Below are positions 1 to 8,580 of a stretch of DNA of 42,294 nt, in pieces. Below the pieces are notes generated by a model. It was not told the origin of the DNA. It did not search any database and saw nothing but the letters and a program-made list of their open reading frames with translations. Position 1 is the first letter of the stretch, and each line of letters begins with the position of its first letter. The translations under genes were made by a program, and so were the position numbers. The stretch comes from Alphaproteobacteria bacterium (GTDB lineage Bacteria > Pseudomonadota > Alphaproteobacteria > UBA2966): NCBI GenBank assembly GCA_018650465.1, contig JABIFY010000099.1:1-42294 (forward strand). Reading direction: 5' to 3'.

Positions 1-210
1 CAAAGGGGGATGTGCTCTCCTAACGGTGTGGATAAGGCCTTGCCAAGTAATTGCTGCATATTTTGAGACTTTCTTTGGTCGGAGAATCTCAAAGTATGAA
101 TCACTTCAGGGCTTTATCCTATTAAGTCGGGTACTGTGACACTGGATAAATTGGTGCAGGAGGAGGGGTTTCCTCTTCAACGAATCTCTGGGACGGCGGA
201 AAGAAGTAAT
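1..210. other. Window start and divK upstream region
   Basis: No gene can be assigned with confidence here. On the minus strand an open frame runs from an ATG at 59 off the left edge (begins MQQLLGKALS), preceded by a weak GAAAG. It could be the start of a divergent gene, but about 19 codons are too few to identify a family. On the plus strand frame 1 is open from base 1 to a TGA at 64-66 and could equally be a gene tail. The stretch from about 67 to 210 presumably holds the divK promoter; I see no convincing -35/-10 pair or CtrA full site. Confidence 0.3.
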
Positions 211-582
211 ATGGCCAAGACAATTCTGATTGTTGAAGACAATGAACTGAACATGAAACTGTTTCATGATTTGCTGGAAGCACATAATTACGAGACTTTG
301 CAAACCCGGGATGGTAACGATGCCTTGGCCTTGGCGCGCGAGCACAAACCTGATTTGATTCTTATGGATATCCAGTTACCTGGCGTTTCGGGCCTTGAAG
401 TAACCCGCCAGATCAAAGCCGACGACGAATTGAAATCAATTCCGGTTGTGGCTGTAACTGCCTTCGCCATGAAAGGCGATGAAGACCGAATTCGAGAAGG
501 CGGCTGTGAAGCATATATCGCCAAACCTATTCGCATTGACGAATTGATCTCGACTGTTCAGCAATTTATTGGAAGTGAATAA
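211..582 (+). CDS. divK: Single-domain response regulator DivK
   Basis: A 123-residue protein made only of a receiver domain. The acidic pair is E9-D10, the phosphoacceptor is D53 (in [10 protein letters not shown]), T83 is the switch threonine and K105 the conserved lysine (AKPI). Length, sequence and position directly before pleD match DivK, the polarity and cell-cycle regulator that in Caulobacter is phosphorylated by DivJ, dephosphorylated by PleC, and modulates DivL-CckA-CtrA signalling. The frame is open upstream to 136, but I chose the ATG at 211 because it begins the canonical [11 protein letters not shown]-terminus and follows AAAGAAG at about 5 nt. It lies 66 bp before pleD, probably in one transcript. 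The family is certain; the pathway role is inferred from Caulobacter. Confidence 0.95.
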   Translation: MAKTILIVEDNELNMKLFHDLLEAHNYETLQTRDGNDALALAREHKPDLILMDIQLPGVSGLEVTRQIKADDELKSIPVVAVTAFAMKGDEDRIREGGCEAYIAKPIRIDELISTVQQFIGSE

Positions 583-648
583 TCCAGTTTCGTTTATTAC
601 CGGGTAGATTCCGGTACTGAGCTTCGCCAGTAGTGATAAAGGAATTCA

Positions 649-2034
649 ATGCCTGCCCGCGTTCTTGTTGTTGATGACATATTGCCAAATGTGAAAGTGC
701 TTGAAGCCAAACTATCGGCCGAGTATTTCGAAGTGGCGACCGCTATGAACGGGCGGGATGCGCTGGCGTCCATGGCCGAGGATCCACCTGACATCGTGCT
801 GTTGGACGTCATGATGCCGGAGATGGACGGCGTTGAAGTCTGCCGCATCGTAAAGGCTGACCCCAAACTTTCCCATATTCCGATCGTAATGGTGACGGCG
901 CTTAGTGAACCCGGCGACCGGGTGCGCGGCCTGGAAGCTGGTGCAGATGACTTTCTGACCAAGCCGGTTAACGATGTGGCGCTATTTGCCCGCGTGCGCT
1001 CGCTGGTTCGCCTCAAAATGATGATGGATGAATTTCGTCTGCGCGAACAAACGTCCAGTGAAATGGGTGTTCTGGGCGAAGAAGGCGCGGTTCTGAACCT
1101 GGATACCACTGGTGCCAATATCCTGGTCATTGACGATAGCATTGCTGATGGTCGCGTTATTACCTCGACATTGGAAGTGGATAACCAGGTAACCGTCGTC
1201 TCGGAGCCCGAAAAGGCCCTGGATGTTGCTCGATACGGTAATTTTGATCTGATTATTGTCAGTCTGCTTTTGCGTTCCAGTGATGGTTTACGGTTGTGTT
1301 CCAACTTGCGCACAATGGACGATACCCGCCAGGCATCTATTTTGGTTTTGATTGAAGACAATCAAATTGACCAGCTTGTCAAAGCGCTGGATATCGGTGC
1401 CAACGACTATTTAATGAAGCCGATTGACCGCAATGAATTGCTGGCGCGGGCGCTGACCCAGATCCGGCGTAAACGCTATCAGGATCGCTTGCGAGAAAAC
1501 TATCAGCTTTCCATGGCAATGGCGGTCACGGATGTGTTGACGGGGCTGCATAACCGCAGATACATGGAATCCCACCTTGGCAATCTGGTTCGCCGGGCTG
1601 TTGAAGGGGGACGGCCTGTTTCACTGGTGATGCTGGATATCGATTTCTTCAAAGCGGTGAACGACACCCATGGTCATGATGTCGGCGACGAAGTCTTGAA
1701 GGAATTTGCCCACCGCATTCAACAGAATGTGCGTGGTATCGATCTGGCCGCTCGTTATGGCGGCGAGGAATTCATGATTGTTATGCCTGAAACAGATTTG
1801 ACGGTTGCGCAAACTGTTGCAGAGCGTCTGCGGGGCTTTGTCGCTGAACAACCCTTCAAGGTTAGCGCTGACGTCGGTGAACTGGTCGTCACAGTCAGCT
1901 TGGGCGTTACGGTCTCAGGTCCGGGAGATGTGCCGGAAACCATGATCAAACGCGCTGACGATGCATTGTACAAAGCCAAACACGATGGCAGAAATCGCGT
2001 CGTCATCATCGACGGTCCTCCCGCCGAAGATTAA
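649..2034 (+). CDS. pleD: Response regulator diguanylate cyclase PleD
   Basis: A 461-residue REC-REC-GGDEF protein that makes cyclic di-GMP from two GTP when phosphorylated and dimerised. REC1 (about residues 3-120) keeps D53 and K105. REC2 (about 156-270) is degenerate: the acceptor position is S205, although K257 remains, as in Caulobacter PleD where REC2 is an adaptor for dimerisation. The cyclase domain (about 292-455) has the active GGEEF loop at 371-375. The RGID at 362-365 is an RxxD inhibitory site, five residues before the loop, so product inhibition is expected. A ribosome binding site AAAGGA precedes the ATG. It follows divK by 66 bp; in Caulobacter PleD and DivK share kinases and control the swarmer-to-stalked transition. 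Confidence 0.95.
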   Translation: MPARVLVVDDILPNVKVLEAKLSAEYFEVATAMNGRDALASMAEDPPDIVLLDVMMPEMDGVEVCRIVKADPKLSHIPIVMVTALSEPGDRVRGLEAGADDFLTKPVNDVALFARVRSLVRLKMMMDEFRLREQTSSEMGVLGEEGAVLNLDTTGANILVIDDSIADGRVITSTLEVDNQVTVVSEPEKALDVARYGNFDLIIVSLLLRSSDGLRLCSNLRTMDDTRQASILVLIEDNQIDQLVKALDIGANDYLMKPIDRNELLARALTQIRRKRYQDRLRENYQLSMAMAVTDVLTGLHNRRYMESHLGNLVRRAVEGGRPVSLVMLDIDFFKAVNDTHGHDVGDEVLKEFAHRIQQNVRGIDLAARYGGEEFMIVMPETDLTVAQTVAERLRGFVAEQPFKVSADVGELVVTVSLGVTVSGPGDVPETMIKRADDALYKAKHDGRNRVVIIDGPPAED

Positions 2035-2039
2035 CAACC

Positions 2040-2134
2040 GGCCAACACTGGCTTGGCCAGAGGCCAACACTGGTCGGATCGAGACTTTATCATCGAGACT
2101 TTTTCAGAAGAATGCCACTTCAAAAGAATGCCAC
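2040..2134. repeat. Three successive short direct-repeat pairs
   Basis: Just after the pleD stop codon there are three different duplicated words back to back. GGCCAACACTGG occurs at 2040-2051 and 2062-2073 (period 22). ATCGAGACTTT occurs at 2078-2088 and 2092-2102 (period 14). AAGAATGCCAC occurs at 2108-2118 and 2124-2134 (period 16). Each word is copied once with a short divergent linker. They look like slipped-strand or microhomology duplications in non-coding DNA between convergent genes. No function is evident. Confidence 0.7.
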
Positions 2135-2136
2135 GC

Positions 2137-2162
2137 AAAAAGGCCGCCTCAGAGGCGGCCTT
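2137..2162 (-). terminator. Rho-independent terminator of rpmG
   Basis: A perfect 7-bp GC stem (GGCCGCC at 2142-2148, GGCGGCC at 2154-2160) closes a TCAGA loop. Read on the minus strand it is followed by TTTTT, which fits termination of the rpmG transcript about 70 bp after its stop. On the plus strand the hairpin is followed only by TTGTT, so it may weakly stop pleD transcripts too. Confidence 0.85.
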
Positions 2163-2232
2163 GTTCACTCAGGAAACCGACACATCACGCCCAAAAAATT
2201 ACATGAGGCGATGTTTCCGTTCCGCGGAATCT

Positions 2233-2400
2233 TTATTTGATTTTCGATTCCTTAAACTCGACGTGCTTGCGCACGACCGGGTCGTATTTCTTCAGCACCA
2301 TCTTCTCGGTGATGTTGCGGGGGTTTTTCTTCGTAACGTAATAAAAACCGGTATCCGCAGTACTGACTAGTTTGATCTTCTGTGTGGCTGATTTGGCCAT
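2233..2400 (-). CDS. rpmG: 50S ribosomal protein L33
   Basis: A 55-residue basic protein beginning [20 protein letters not shown] and ending [11 protein letters not shown], a full-length L33 of the large ribosomal subunit. The ATG is preceded at 7-8 nt by GGAGGCG, a strong ribosome binding site. The four-cysteine zinc site of the C+ L33 variant is absent, so this is the zinc-independent C- type. It lies 66 bp downstream of the MFS gene on the same strand and ends at a clear hairpin terminator. Its position convergent with pleD is common in alphaproteobacteria. Confidence 0.96.
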   Translation of the reverse strand: MAKSATQKIKLVSTADTGFYYVTKKNPRNITEKMVLKKYDPVVRKHVEFKESKIK

Positions 2401-2466
2401 AACGACGCCTCCAAATGGGCGGTTGATATATGATGAACGCGGAAAATAGCCACTATCACGGCGAAG

Positions 2467-3663
2467 TCAAGAGCTTGATCTCGTCAAAGCGCCTGGATGT
2501 CGATAAATAGCCAAAATCAGAAACAATATGCAAGCACCGGCCACCGACCACATCAATCCATCAGGGCCTGAGACGTCCATCGCCACACCGCCGACAGGTG
2601 GGCCAAAAATACCGCCAATGCCCCAGACGATGGCAGTTGTGGCATTTACGGAAACAAGAGCCGCGCCTTGAAAGCGTTGGCCGATAATTCCGAGAGCAAT
2701 TGTGAAGATACCGTATGCAAACCCACCCCAGATAAACAGTAACGGCCAAACAAGCCAACTGGTGTCGATTGCATACGGGACCAACAAGGATGCGATCAGG
2801 GTAATTGTGGTTGTCAGTATGAGAGCCGTGTAGCGATTAATTCGGTCCGACACCCAGCCAATTGGCAGTTGCAGGAAAACATTGCCAAGTGCTGCCATCG
2901 ATAACATGGCAGTGGCAATTTCTTTCTCGAATCCATGTTTGACCGCATATACAGGCAAAAGGCCAAAGGCAGCAAAATCAATGAAAGCGATCAGCAATAC
3001 AGCGCCCATGATGGTCGGAATCAGGAAAAAGTATCTGAATATGTCCAGGCCAAATGGATGAGCTTCTATCTCGGGAACAATTTTGCGGGCAAACCACAAC
3101 GGAACCAGCGCCATGGAAACGATAACAGAACAAACGACGAAGGGCTTCAAGGTATCAAATCCCAGAATGGGGACCAGCAAGGGGCCTGCGGCAAAAGAAG
3201 CGGCCAAAACCGTTGCGTAAATTCCAATATACCGTCCACGATTACTGTCGTTGGCTATGGTATTTATCCAGGTTTCACTCATCAGAAAGAGACCATTGAT
3301 AGCCATGCCCAAGACAAATCTGATCAGGTACCAGGCGTTGGCATCATAAACAAGCCCCAACAACAGAAAACAAGTGGCGGTCATCACAACGCTGACGACC
3401 ATAATTTTGAGTGCGCCAAAGCGACGTGTAAGGCCAGGCAGGAAAAAGGATGATACCAGGATGCCAAACGCTGTCATGGCATGGTTGTAGCCAATCATCT
3501 CGTTCGTTAATCCGAAGGATTCCAGCGCCAGAGCCAGCATTGGAAAACTGATGCCGAGCGTAAAGCCGAATACCGCGACAGCGGCAAGCAAGGCCGTGAA
3601 GCTCAGGCGAATTACTTCAGGTGTCATCGTACTGTCACTATCGGTGACAGCCTTGTCAGGCAT
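2467..3663 (-). CDS. MFS transporter, YcaD-like
   Basis: A 398-residue membrane protein with about 12 hydrophobic segments, typical of the major facilitator superfamily. After the second segment comes a loop LTRRFGALKI, the family's basic A-loop. The segment around WINTIANDSNRGRYIGIYAT resembles the YcaD/YfkF-like group, where a central Trp-Ile-Asn is common. The substrate cannot be read from sequence. The gene overlaps the upstream NUDIX gene by 8 nt (the NUDIX TGA lies inside ATGCCTGA), so the two are probably translationally coupled. The whole DUF983-NUDIX-MFS run looks like one operon. Confidence 0.85.
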   Translation of the reverse strand: MPDKAVTDSDSTMTPEVIRLSFTALLAAVAVFGFTLGISFPMLALALESFGLTNEMIGYNHAMTAFGILVSSFFLPGLTRRFGALKIMVVSVVMTATCFLLLGLVYDANAWYLIRFVLGMAINGLFLMSETWINTIANDSNRGRYIGIYATVLAASFAAGPLLVPILGFDTLKPFVVCSVIVSMALVPLWFARKIVPEIEAHPFGLDIFRYFFLIPTIMGAVLLIAFIDFAAFGLLPVYAVKHGFEKEIATAMLSMAALGNVFLQLPIGWVSDRINRYTALILTTTITLIASLLVPYAIDTSWLVWPLLFIWGGFAYGIFTIALGIIGQRFQGAALVSVNATTAIVWGIGGIFGPPVGGVAMDVSGPDGLMWSVAGACILFLILAIYRHPGALTRSSS

Positions 3664-4345
3664 TCAGCACACGCGATTTCATACCGACAAAGCAGAAAAA
3701 CGGAACCGAACGGTCAGAAGATTGCACTGGCGGGTTTTCAAAATAATCCGGTAAAAATTCGCCCAACAGAAATTCTGTAACATCGATCAATTGCAGCTTC
3801 ATACACTGCTCAAGGTTCCGCCATTTCAGATCTTCAAGCTCACCGCTGCCTGCCAGTTCGCCTTCAGCTTGGCTGGCGTCTGCGACAAAAAAACGGGCAT
3901 CGAAGCGAATAGGGGACTGCGTTGGCGTCCGCGCCCGGGCCACGTAATCGAGACATAGCAGGTCGGGTGCAAATCCGGAATCAGCAACATGGCGCCAGGT
4001 TTCCGGCTGATTTTCGGCAATGTGCCCACCTGGTTTGCCCAACATCAGACCTGTTTCTTCATAGGTTTCACGAATAGCCGCCATGGCAAATGCTCTGGCC
4101 TTGGCGCGGTCATTCCTGCAAGAACGGGCAACCCGGGTCGTTACGTCATCACGGGCTTCTGTCGCTGCCAGAGCACGTCGGTCATCGGGGTCAACACGAC
4201 CGCCGGGAAAGACGTAATATTCAGGCACAAAGCTGTGCTTTACATGGCGACGGCCCATTAGAATTTCAATTTTGCCTGCATTACTGCGCCGATAAGGGAT
4301 CAGGCTCGCAGCATCCCGAGGGCGAACGATTGTTGATACAGTCAT
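3656..4345 (-). CDS. NUDIX hydrolase
   Basis: A 229-residue protein with a NUDIX fold: a YYVFPGGRVDP strand-loop, then the helix RETYEETGL (REUxEExGU). The metal-binding core RE..EE is intact, but about 40 residues separate the GG from this helix, where the classical box has only 12. This split arrangement is seen in NUDT19/RP2p-type and CoA-pyrophosphatase-related proteins, so a CoA-ester or nucleotide-diphosphate substrate is possible but unproven. The start ATG overlaps the stop of the DUF983 gene by one base (TGATG) and its own stop overlaps the MFS start. Confidence 0.85.
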   Translation of the reverse strand: MTVSTIVRPRDAASLIPYRRSNAGKIEILMGRRHVKHSFVPEYYVFPGGRVDPDDRRALAATEARDDVTTRVARSCRNDRAKARAFAMAAIRETYEETGLMLGKPGGHIAENQPETWRHVADSGFAPDLLCLDYVARARTPTQSPIRFDARFFVADASQAEGELAGSGELEDLKWRNLEQCMKLQLIDVTEFLLGEFLPDYFENPPVQSSDRSVPFFCFVGMKSRVLNA

Positions 4346-4740
4346 CAGACTTTGTCACTTTCACCGCCGAAGCCATGCATGCGCAAGCTCCATTGCAGAC
4401 CAACAATTGCACCCTTGACCAAGGGCAGAAGCGAAAGAGTCAATAGCAACGACATTGGCAACCAGACGGACATCTGAACCCAGGTCGGGGGCGCGAAAGA
4501 ACGCTCCATCATCAACAAACCTGGAACAACAATGTGCCCGACGATCATGATCGTAAAATATGGGGGTGCGTCATCTGCCCGCTGATGAAACATCTCTTCA
4601 TGGCATTGATCGCAGGCATCAGCAACGCGCGCGTATCCGGCAAAAATTTTGCCTTCGCCGCAGTGTGGGCAGCGACGTCGAAAGCCACGCATTACAGATT
4701 GAAACCATGGGCGGTCGTTGTGTACAGCAGAAATTGTCAT
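4345..4740 (-). CDS. DUF983 family membrane protein
   Basis: A 131-residue protein with two CxxC pairs near the N-terminus (CPHC and CDQC), probably a zinc ribbon, followed by two hydrophobic segments (YFTIMIVGHIVVPGLLM and MSLLLTLSLLPLVKGAIV). This is the DUF983 architecture, a proteobacterial family of unknown function. I chose ATG at 4740 (MTISAVHNDRP); an in-frame GTG at 4773 would add 11 residues. Neither has a strong ribosome binding site. Stop and start overlap with the NUDIX gene by one base. The family is well supported; function is unknown. Confidence 0.85.
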   Translation of the reverse strand: MTISAVHNDRPWFQSVMRGFRRRCPHCGEGKIFAGYARVADACDQCHEEMFHQRADDAPPYFTIMIVGHIVVPGLLMMERSFAPPTWVQMSVWLPMSLLLTLSLLPLVKGAIVGLQWSLRMHGFGGESDKV

Positions 4741-4928
4741 GAGGGTCCGTAAATGATCAAAGAGGTAGTGCACAAGTATATGGCGGCAAACTCCCTTCTA
4801 CGCAATGCCTGAACTGGCAGGGGGGGCAGGCGTGTTTTTGAAAACCAGATAGCTGATCTTTGTATTTTAGCAAAACCGAGCTAGATTATTTGATGTATAG
4901 TTAGCACTTTTGATGGCGGATATATTTG

Positions 4929-5711
4929 ATGGCTGAAGCTGTGAACCCAATGGAAGAAATGATGGCACGCATGCGCCGGGAATTTCTCGACACTGCGGAT
5001 GATCGTCTCGGAACACTTGACGAACTGGTCAGTGAAGTTCGTGAAAACAGGCCTGAATCACCGGGAAGGATGTCTGAATTCCGCCGTATTGCCCACAGCC
5101 TGAAGGGCATGGGCGGAACCTTTGGCTATCCACTTGTTTCTGTTATTGCCCACCGGCTTGAAGATTATATCGAAACAGAAAAAGACCTTCATCAGGCAAT
5201 CATTGTAGACGTGCAAAAATTCCTCGACCGTATGCGGGATGTAATCGAAGGCCAGCTTGGCGCCGATGATCCCAAAACCGCAGAAATCGTTCGTGCCTTG
5301 CCGGTGAAACGAGCTGGATTCGATATAGACGACATGCAGGTTCTGGACGTCGAAGTCATGACGGTTATGCCCAAGGGTACGGCAACAACGATCGTCGAAA
5401 AAGAACTCCGGGCCTGTGGCTACAGGGTTTCCAATGTTGAAGACCCCATTCAGGCACTGGTATACGCAGTGCGCACCAAACCAGATATGGTTATGGCTTC
5501 AGGGGTTTTGCCCGGTTTGAGCGGCGTTGACCTTGCCTGCGCTTTCAACGCCATGCCCGTGACAAAAGATATTCCGGTGGTTCTGTTTACCAGTTTTGAC
5601 CGTGGCCACAAAAGTCTGGTGGCGCTGCCCGAAGCTGTGCCAATTGTGAAGAAGGGTGGAACATTCAGTGAAGATCTTGCAAACGCCTTGTTTGATTCAG
5701 GCCTGACCTGA
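4929..5711 (+). CDS. Hpt domain protein with degenerate receiver
   Basis: A 260-residue two-domain signalling protein. An N-terminal histidine phosphotransfer domain (about 10-115) carries the motif HSLKGMGGTFG, with H56 the probable phosphorylated histidine. The C-terminal part (about 142-258) has the outline of a receiver domain (PDMVMASGVLPGLSG then VPIVKKGG), but the acceptor aspartate is S191 and the acidic pair is missing, so this half should not be phosphorylated. An ATG at 4929 directly follows a TTG at 4926; I use the ATG. The 188-bp gap to the divergent DUF983 gene probably holds its promoter. Partner kinases are unknown; closeness to divK/pleD is suggestive only. Confidence 0.82.
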   Translation: MAEAVNPMEEMMARMRREFLDTADDRLGTLDELVSEVRENRPESPGRMSEFRRIAHSLKGMGGTFGYPLVSVIAHRLEDYIETEKDLHQAIIVDVQKFLDRMRDVIEGQLGADDPKTAEIVRALPVKRAGFDIDDMQVLDVEVMTVMPKGTATTIVEKELRACGYRVSNVEDPIQALVYAVRTKPDMVMASGVLPGLSGVDLACAFNAMPVTKDIPVVLFTSFDRGHKSLVALPEAVPIVKKGGTFSEDLANALFDSGLT

Positions 5712-5716
5712 CCTGA
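5702..5716. repeat. (CCTGA)x3 tandem repeat at a stop codon
   Basis: Three tandem copies of CCTGA span the end of the Hpt gene and contain its TGA (5709-5711). Gain or loss of one unit would shift the last codons, though a TGA is met early in other registers too, so any effect would be small. Confidence 0.6.
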
Positions 5717-5723
5717 CGCGACC

Positions 5724-6188
5724 TTAACTTTCCTTTGCACCTTTTACAAAAGGCACATAAGCCAGATCTTCTGACTGGATGTGATCTTTCAGCCAGTCGC
5801 TAAGGAAGCGTAGAAATTCGTCCGTATCAAAGTCTTCAGGCATATCGAGATAGTCTTGTCTGTAATCCTTGATGTCCTGCTCTAAATCCCTGTGCAGCAC
5901 CTTATGGGCTTCAGTTGCAGGGTATTTGGCTACTTCCAGGTATTTTTCTTCGCGGGCAAAGTGTTCAGCAACATAGCTTTCCAAAGCATCCAGCGTAACG
6001 GCAACCTGAGCTGTGCTTTCTTTCATGCGAACACTGCGCTCAAAAGAATTGACGAGATCGAACAAGGTTCGATGATCTGCGTCTATCGCGCGAATGCCAA
6101 GTTTGTAGCTATCCAGCCAAGGCATGAAGTCGTCCGAGGCCTTTGCAGGAGGTTCTGGTGCAGCAAAAAGTTTCGACAGGCCAAACAT
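5724..6188 (-). CDS. Bacteriohemerythrin
   Basis: A 154-residue four-helix protein with all seven ligands of a hemerythrin di-iron centre: H39 (AIDADH), H76 and E80 (HxxxE), H95 and H99 (HxxxH), and H136 with D141 (HxxxxD). It should reversibly bind O2, acting as carrier, store or sensor. The first 20 residues (FGLSKLFAAPEPPAK) look like a short flexible leader and not a signal peptide, so it is probably cytoplasmic. It is convergent with the Hpt gene (12 bp apart) and lies about 100 bp downstream of rnr. An upstream GCGGAAAA could be its ribosome binding site. Confidence 0.92.
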   Translation of the reverse strand: MFGLSKLFAAPEPPAKASDDFMPWLDSYKLGIRAIDADHRTLFDLVNSFERSVRMKESTAQVAVTLDALESYVAEHFAREEKYLEVAKYPATEAHKVLHRDLEQDIKDYRQDYLDMPEDFDTDEFLRFLSDWLKDHIQSEDLAYVPFVKGAKES

Positions 6189-6288
6189 AGTTTTTCCGCT
6201 ATGAGTTCATAACACCATGAAAGGAGAGCATAATTCCATTTCCGGATTTTTGATAGTACAGAATTTCAGCGGGCTGTTTTGACATCGC

Positions 6289-8568
6289 CTATTTGCGATT
6301 GGAGTGGCGGATGTTTTTGGGCCGCCCTCGTTTGACCGGCTTGCCACGTCGTCCGCTTGGCGGTCTTCGGTCATTTTTCTTTCCACCCTTGCCGGGGGCT
6401 ATTTTCAGGGTCGACTCGGATAACAGTTCCAAACGTACAGAGCCGGTAATCGCGTCAGCTTCGACAACCTTGACTTCGACTGTATCGCCCAGGCGCCAAG
6501 CATCTCCACTATGTTCGCCGACCAGCGCGTGGCTGACTTCATCGTGGTGGAAATATTCAGAACCGATGTCCCGGATCGGTACCAGACCATCGGCACCGAT
6601 TTCATCCAGTGTGACAAACAGGCCAAATCTGGCGACGCCCGAAATTCGTCCGGAAAAAGTCGCTCCCGTTCGGGATTCAAGGTAGGCGGCCATATATCGA
6701 TCATTGGCTTCACGTTCTGCCGCAGAAGAGCGCCGTTCCAGGGTAGATATCTGCTCGCCAATTTCAACAAACTTTTCGCCGGCATCGTCGGCCAAGCCGT
6801 CTTCACCCAGCCCCAGCGAGGCAATCAGCCCGCGATGGACCATAAGATCAGCGTAGCGCCTGATCGGCGACGTAAAGTGGGCATAGCGCTGAAGGGCAAG
6901 GCCGAAGTGCCCGAGATTATCGGGGCTGTAGACGGCCTGCGACTGGCTGCGCAGAACAACTGTATTCACCAACGGCTCATGTGCCGTACCTTTGACACTG
7001 GCCAGAATGGCGTTGTAATGCCGGGGTTTAATCGCCTGGCCTTTGGCCAATTTGTAATCCAGTGTTTCCAGAAATTCACGCAGAGACGTCACTTTGTCAT
7101 CCGCCGGGGTGTCATGAACCCGGTACATGCACGGACTGCGCTTTTTCTCCAGGGTCTCAGCTGCAGCGACATTGGCCGCAATCATGAACTCTTCGACCAG
7201 CTTATGGGCATCCAGCCGGGCACGTGGTGCCACATGGCTGACGCGGCCATCCTTGCCCAGACTGACGCTTAACTCCGGCAGGTCCAGCGCGAGGGGCTGG
7301 CGAGCTTCGCGTGCCACGCAAATGGACGCGTAAGCGCCATACAGGGGCTTGATAACATCTTCCAACAGCGGGGCAGTTGCCTCGTCTGGTGTGCCATCCA
7401 TGGCAGTTTGCACCTGGGCATAGCTGAACCGGGCGCGGGACCTCATCAGACCCCGGACAAATTCATGTCGCAGTTTCTTGCCGTCGGCCCGCAACCACAT
7501 ATAGACCGCCATACAGGCGCGATCTAAGTCGGGTACCAATGAACACAGGCCCGCTGAAAGCGCTTCCGGCAGCATGGGCACAACCCGGTCCGGAAAATAG
7601 GTCGAGTTGCCGCGCAGCAAGGCTTCACGGTCCAGCGCGGAATCTGTTTTGACATAGGCCGCGACGTCAGCAATCGCAACCAGAACCTTCCAGCCACCGG
7701 GATTTTTTGGATCATCATCCGCTTCCGCCCAAACGGCGTCATCATGGTCGCGGGCATCAGGGGGATCGATCGTGATCAAGGGGATATCGCGCAGATCGGT
7801 GCGGTCACCAAGACCGGTCGCGACGGCATTCTCTGCTTCTGTCAGGGCTGTATCGGGGAAAATATTGCGAATACCGTGGCTTTTCAGAGAAATCAGGCTG
7901 AAGGTCCGGGGATCGGACATGGGGCCAACCAGTTCGCGAACACGGGCCTGTTTCAGGCCCATTTTGCGCCCGTCAACGACTTCCGCCAGAACGACATCAC
8001 CGGGGGCAGCGCCTTGGCTGTCTGCGCCCGTGACAGCATAATCAGACTTGGCCCGACGGTCAGTGGGCTGGATACGGCCCTGGCCATTTACCAGCTGGAA
8101 AACACCAACGACTTCTTCTTCGCTGCCGCCGATTTCCCGCATAATACGGGCTTCATACATGCCGCCAGACAGGTGCTTCAAACGGGCCAACGCCCGGTCG
8201 CCCGGTGCCATCGCTTTGGCGCCGCTGCGGCCTTGGGTGACAATAATCTTTGGCGGAGGCTGGTCGCTGTCCCACGAGGCAGGCCGCGCGAAAAGTTCGC
8301 CGTCCACATCAATCTCACTGATTTCGATGATTGTGACAGGTGGTAGCTCACCCGCCGCATGCACCTTGCGCCGATGGCCTTTTTCAATAAGGCCTTCGGT
8401 TTTCATTTCCCGGATGACCCGCTTCAACATCATGCGGTTCTTGTCACCCTTGATGCCGAAGGCGCGGGCAATTTCTTTTTTGCCAACTTTTGAGGGGCTT
8501 TCCTGAATAAAGGTCAGGATATCTTTTTTGTCAGGGAAATGCCTGGTTTTGCGGGGTTTTTTGTCCAA
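6289..8568 (-). CDS. rnr: Ribonuclease R
   Basis: A 759-residue 3'-to-5' exoribonuclease that degrades structured RNA. In order: an N-terminal winged-helix region (about 14-65), cold-shock-like OB folds (about 80-220), the RNB catalytic domain with IDPPDARDHDDA (metal-binding D268, D274, D276, D277), a C-terminal S1 domain (about 645-730; GATFSGRISGVARFGLFVTL) and a basic tail. The start is a TTG at 8568, only 12 bp after the topA stop. No strong Shine-Dalgarno sequence is visible, so translation may depend on coupling to topA. The arrangement dprA-topA-rnr is conserved in alphaproteobacteria. Confidence 0.95.
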   Translation of the reverse strand: MDKKPRKTRHFPDKKDILTFIQESPSKVGKKEIARAFGIKGDKNRMMLKRVIREMKTEGLIEKGHRRKVHAAGELPPVTIIEISEIDVDGELFARPASWDSDQPPPKIIVTQGRSGAKAMAPGDRALARLKHLSGGMYEARIMREIGGSEEEVVGVFQLVNGQGRIQPTDRRAKSDYAVTGADSQGAAPGDVVLAEVVDGRKMGLKQARVRELVGPMSDPRTFSLISLKSHGIRNIFPDTALTEAENAVATGLGDRTDLRDIPLITIDPPDARDHDDAVWAEADDDPKNPGGWKVLVAIADVAAYVKTDSALDREALLRGNSTYFPDRVVPMLPEALSAGLCSLVPDLDRACMAVYMWLRADGKKLRHEFVRGLMRSRARFSYAQVQTAMDGTPDEATAPLLEDVIKPLYGAYASICVAREARQPLALDLPELSVSLGKDGRVSHVAPRARLDAHKLVEEFMIAANVAAAETLEKKRSPCMYRVHDTPADDKVTSLREFLETLDYKLAKGQAIKPRHYNAILASVKGTAHEPLVNTVVLRSQSQAVYSPDNLGHFGLALQRYAHFTSPIRRYADLMVHRGLIASLGLGEDGLADDAGEKFVEIGEQISTLERRSSAAEREANDRYMAAYLESRTGATFSGRISGVARFGLFVTLDEIGADGLVPIRDIGSEYFHHDEVSHALVGEHSGDAWRLGDTVEVKVVEADAITGSVRLELLSESTLKIAPGKGGKKNDRRPPSGRRGKPVKRGRPKNIRHSNRK

Positions 8569-8580
8569 AGACTTTGCTGA

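Noticed and set aside
1-59. Divergent gene (for example dinB) starting at 59 on the minus strand
   Set aside because: Only about 19 codons are visible and they do not resemble a DinB N-terminus; noted only as possible.
597-1361. 254-codon antisense frame opposite pleD
   Set aside because: Shadow of pleD: serine/arginine-rich low-information translation, no ribosome binding site, no recognisable domain.
6511-7272. 253-codon plus-strand frame opposite rnr
   Set aside because: Lies wholly within the RNase R catalytic domain and shows no domain features of its own.
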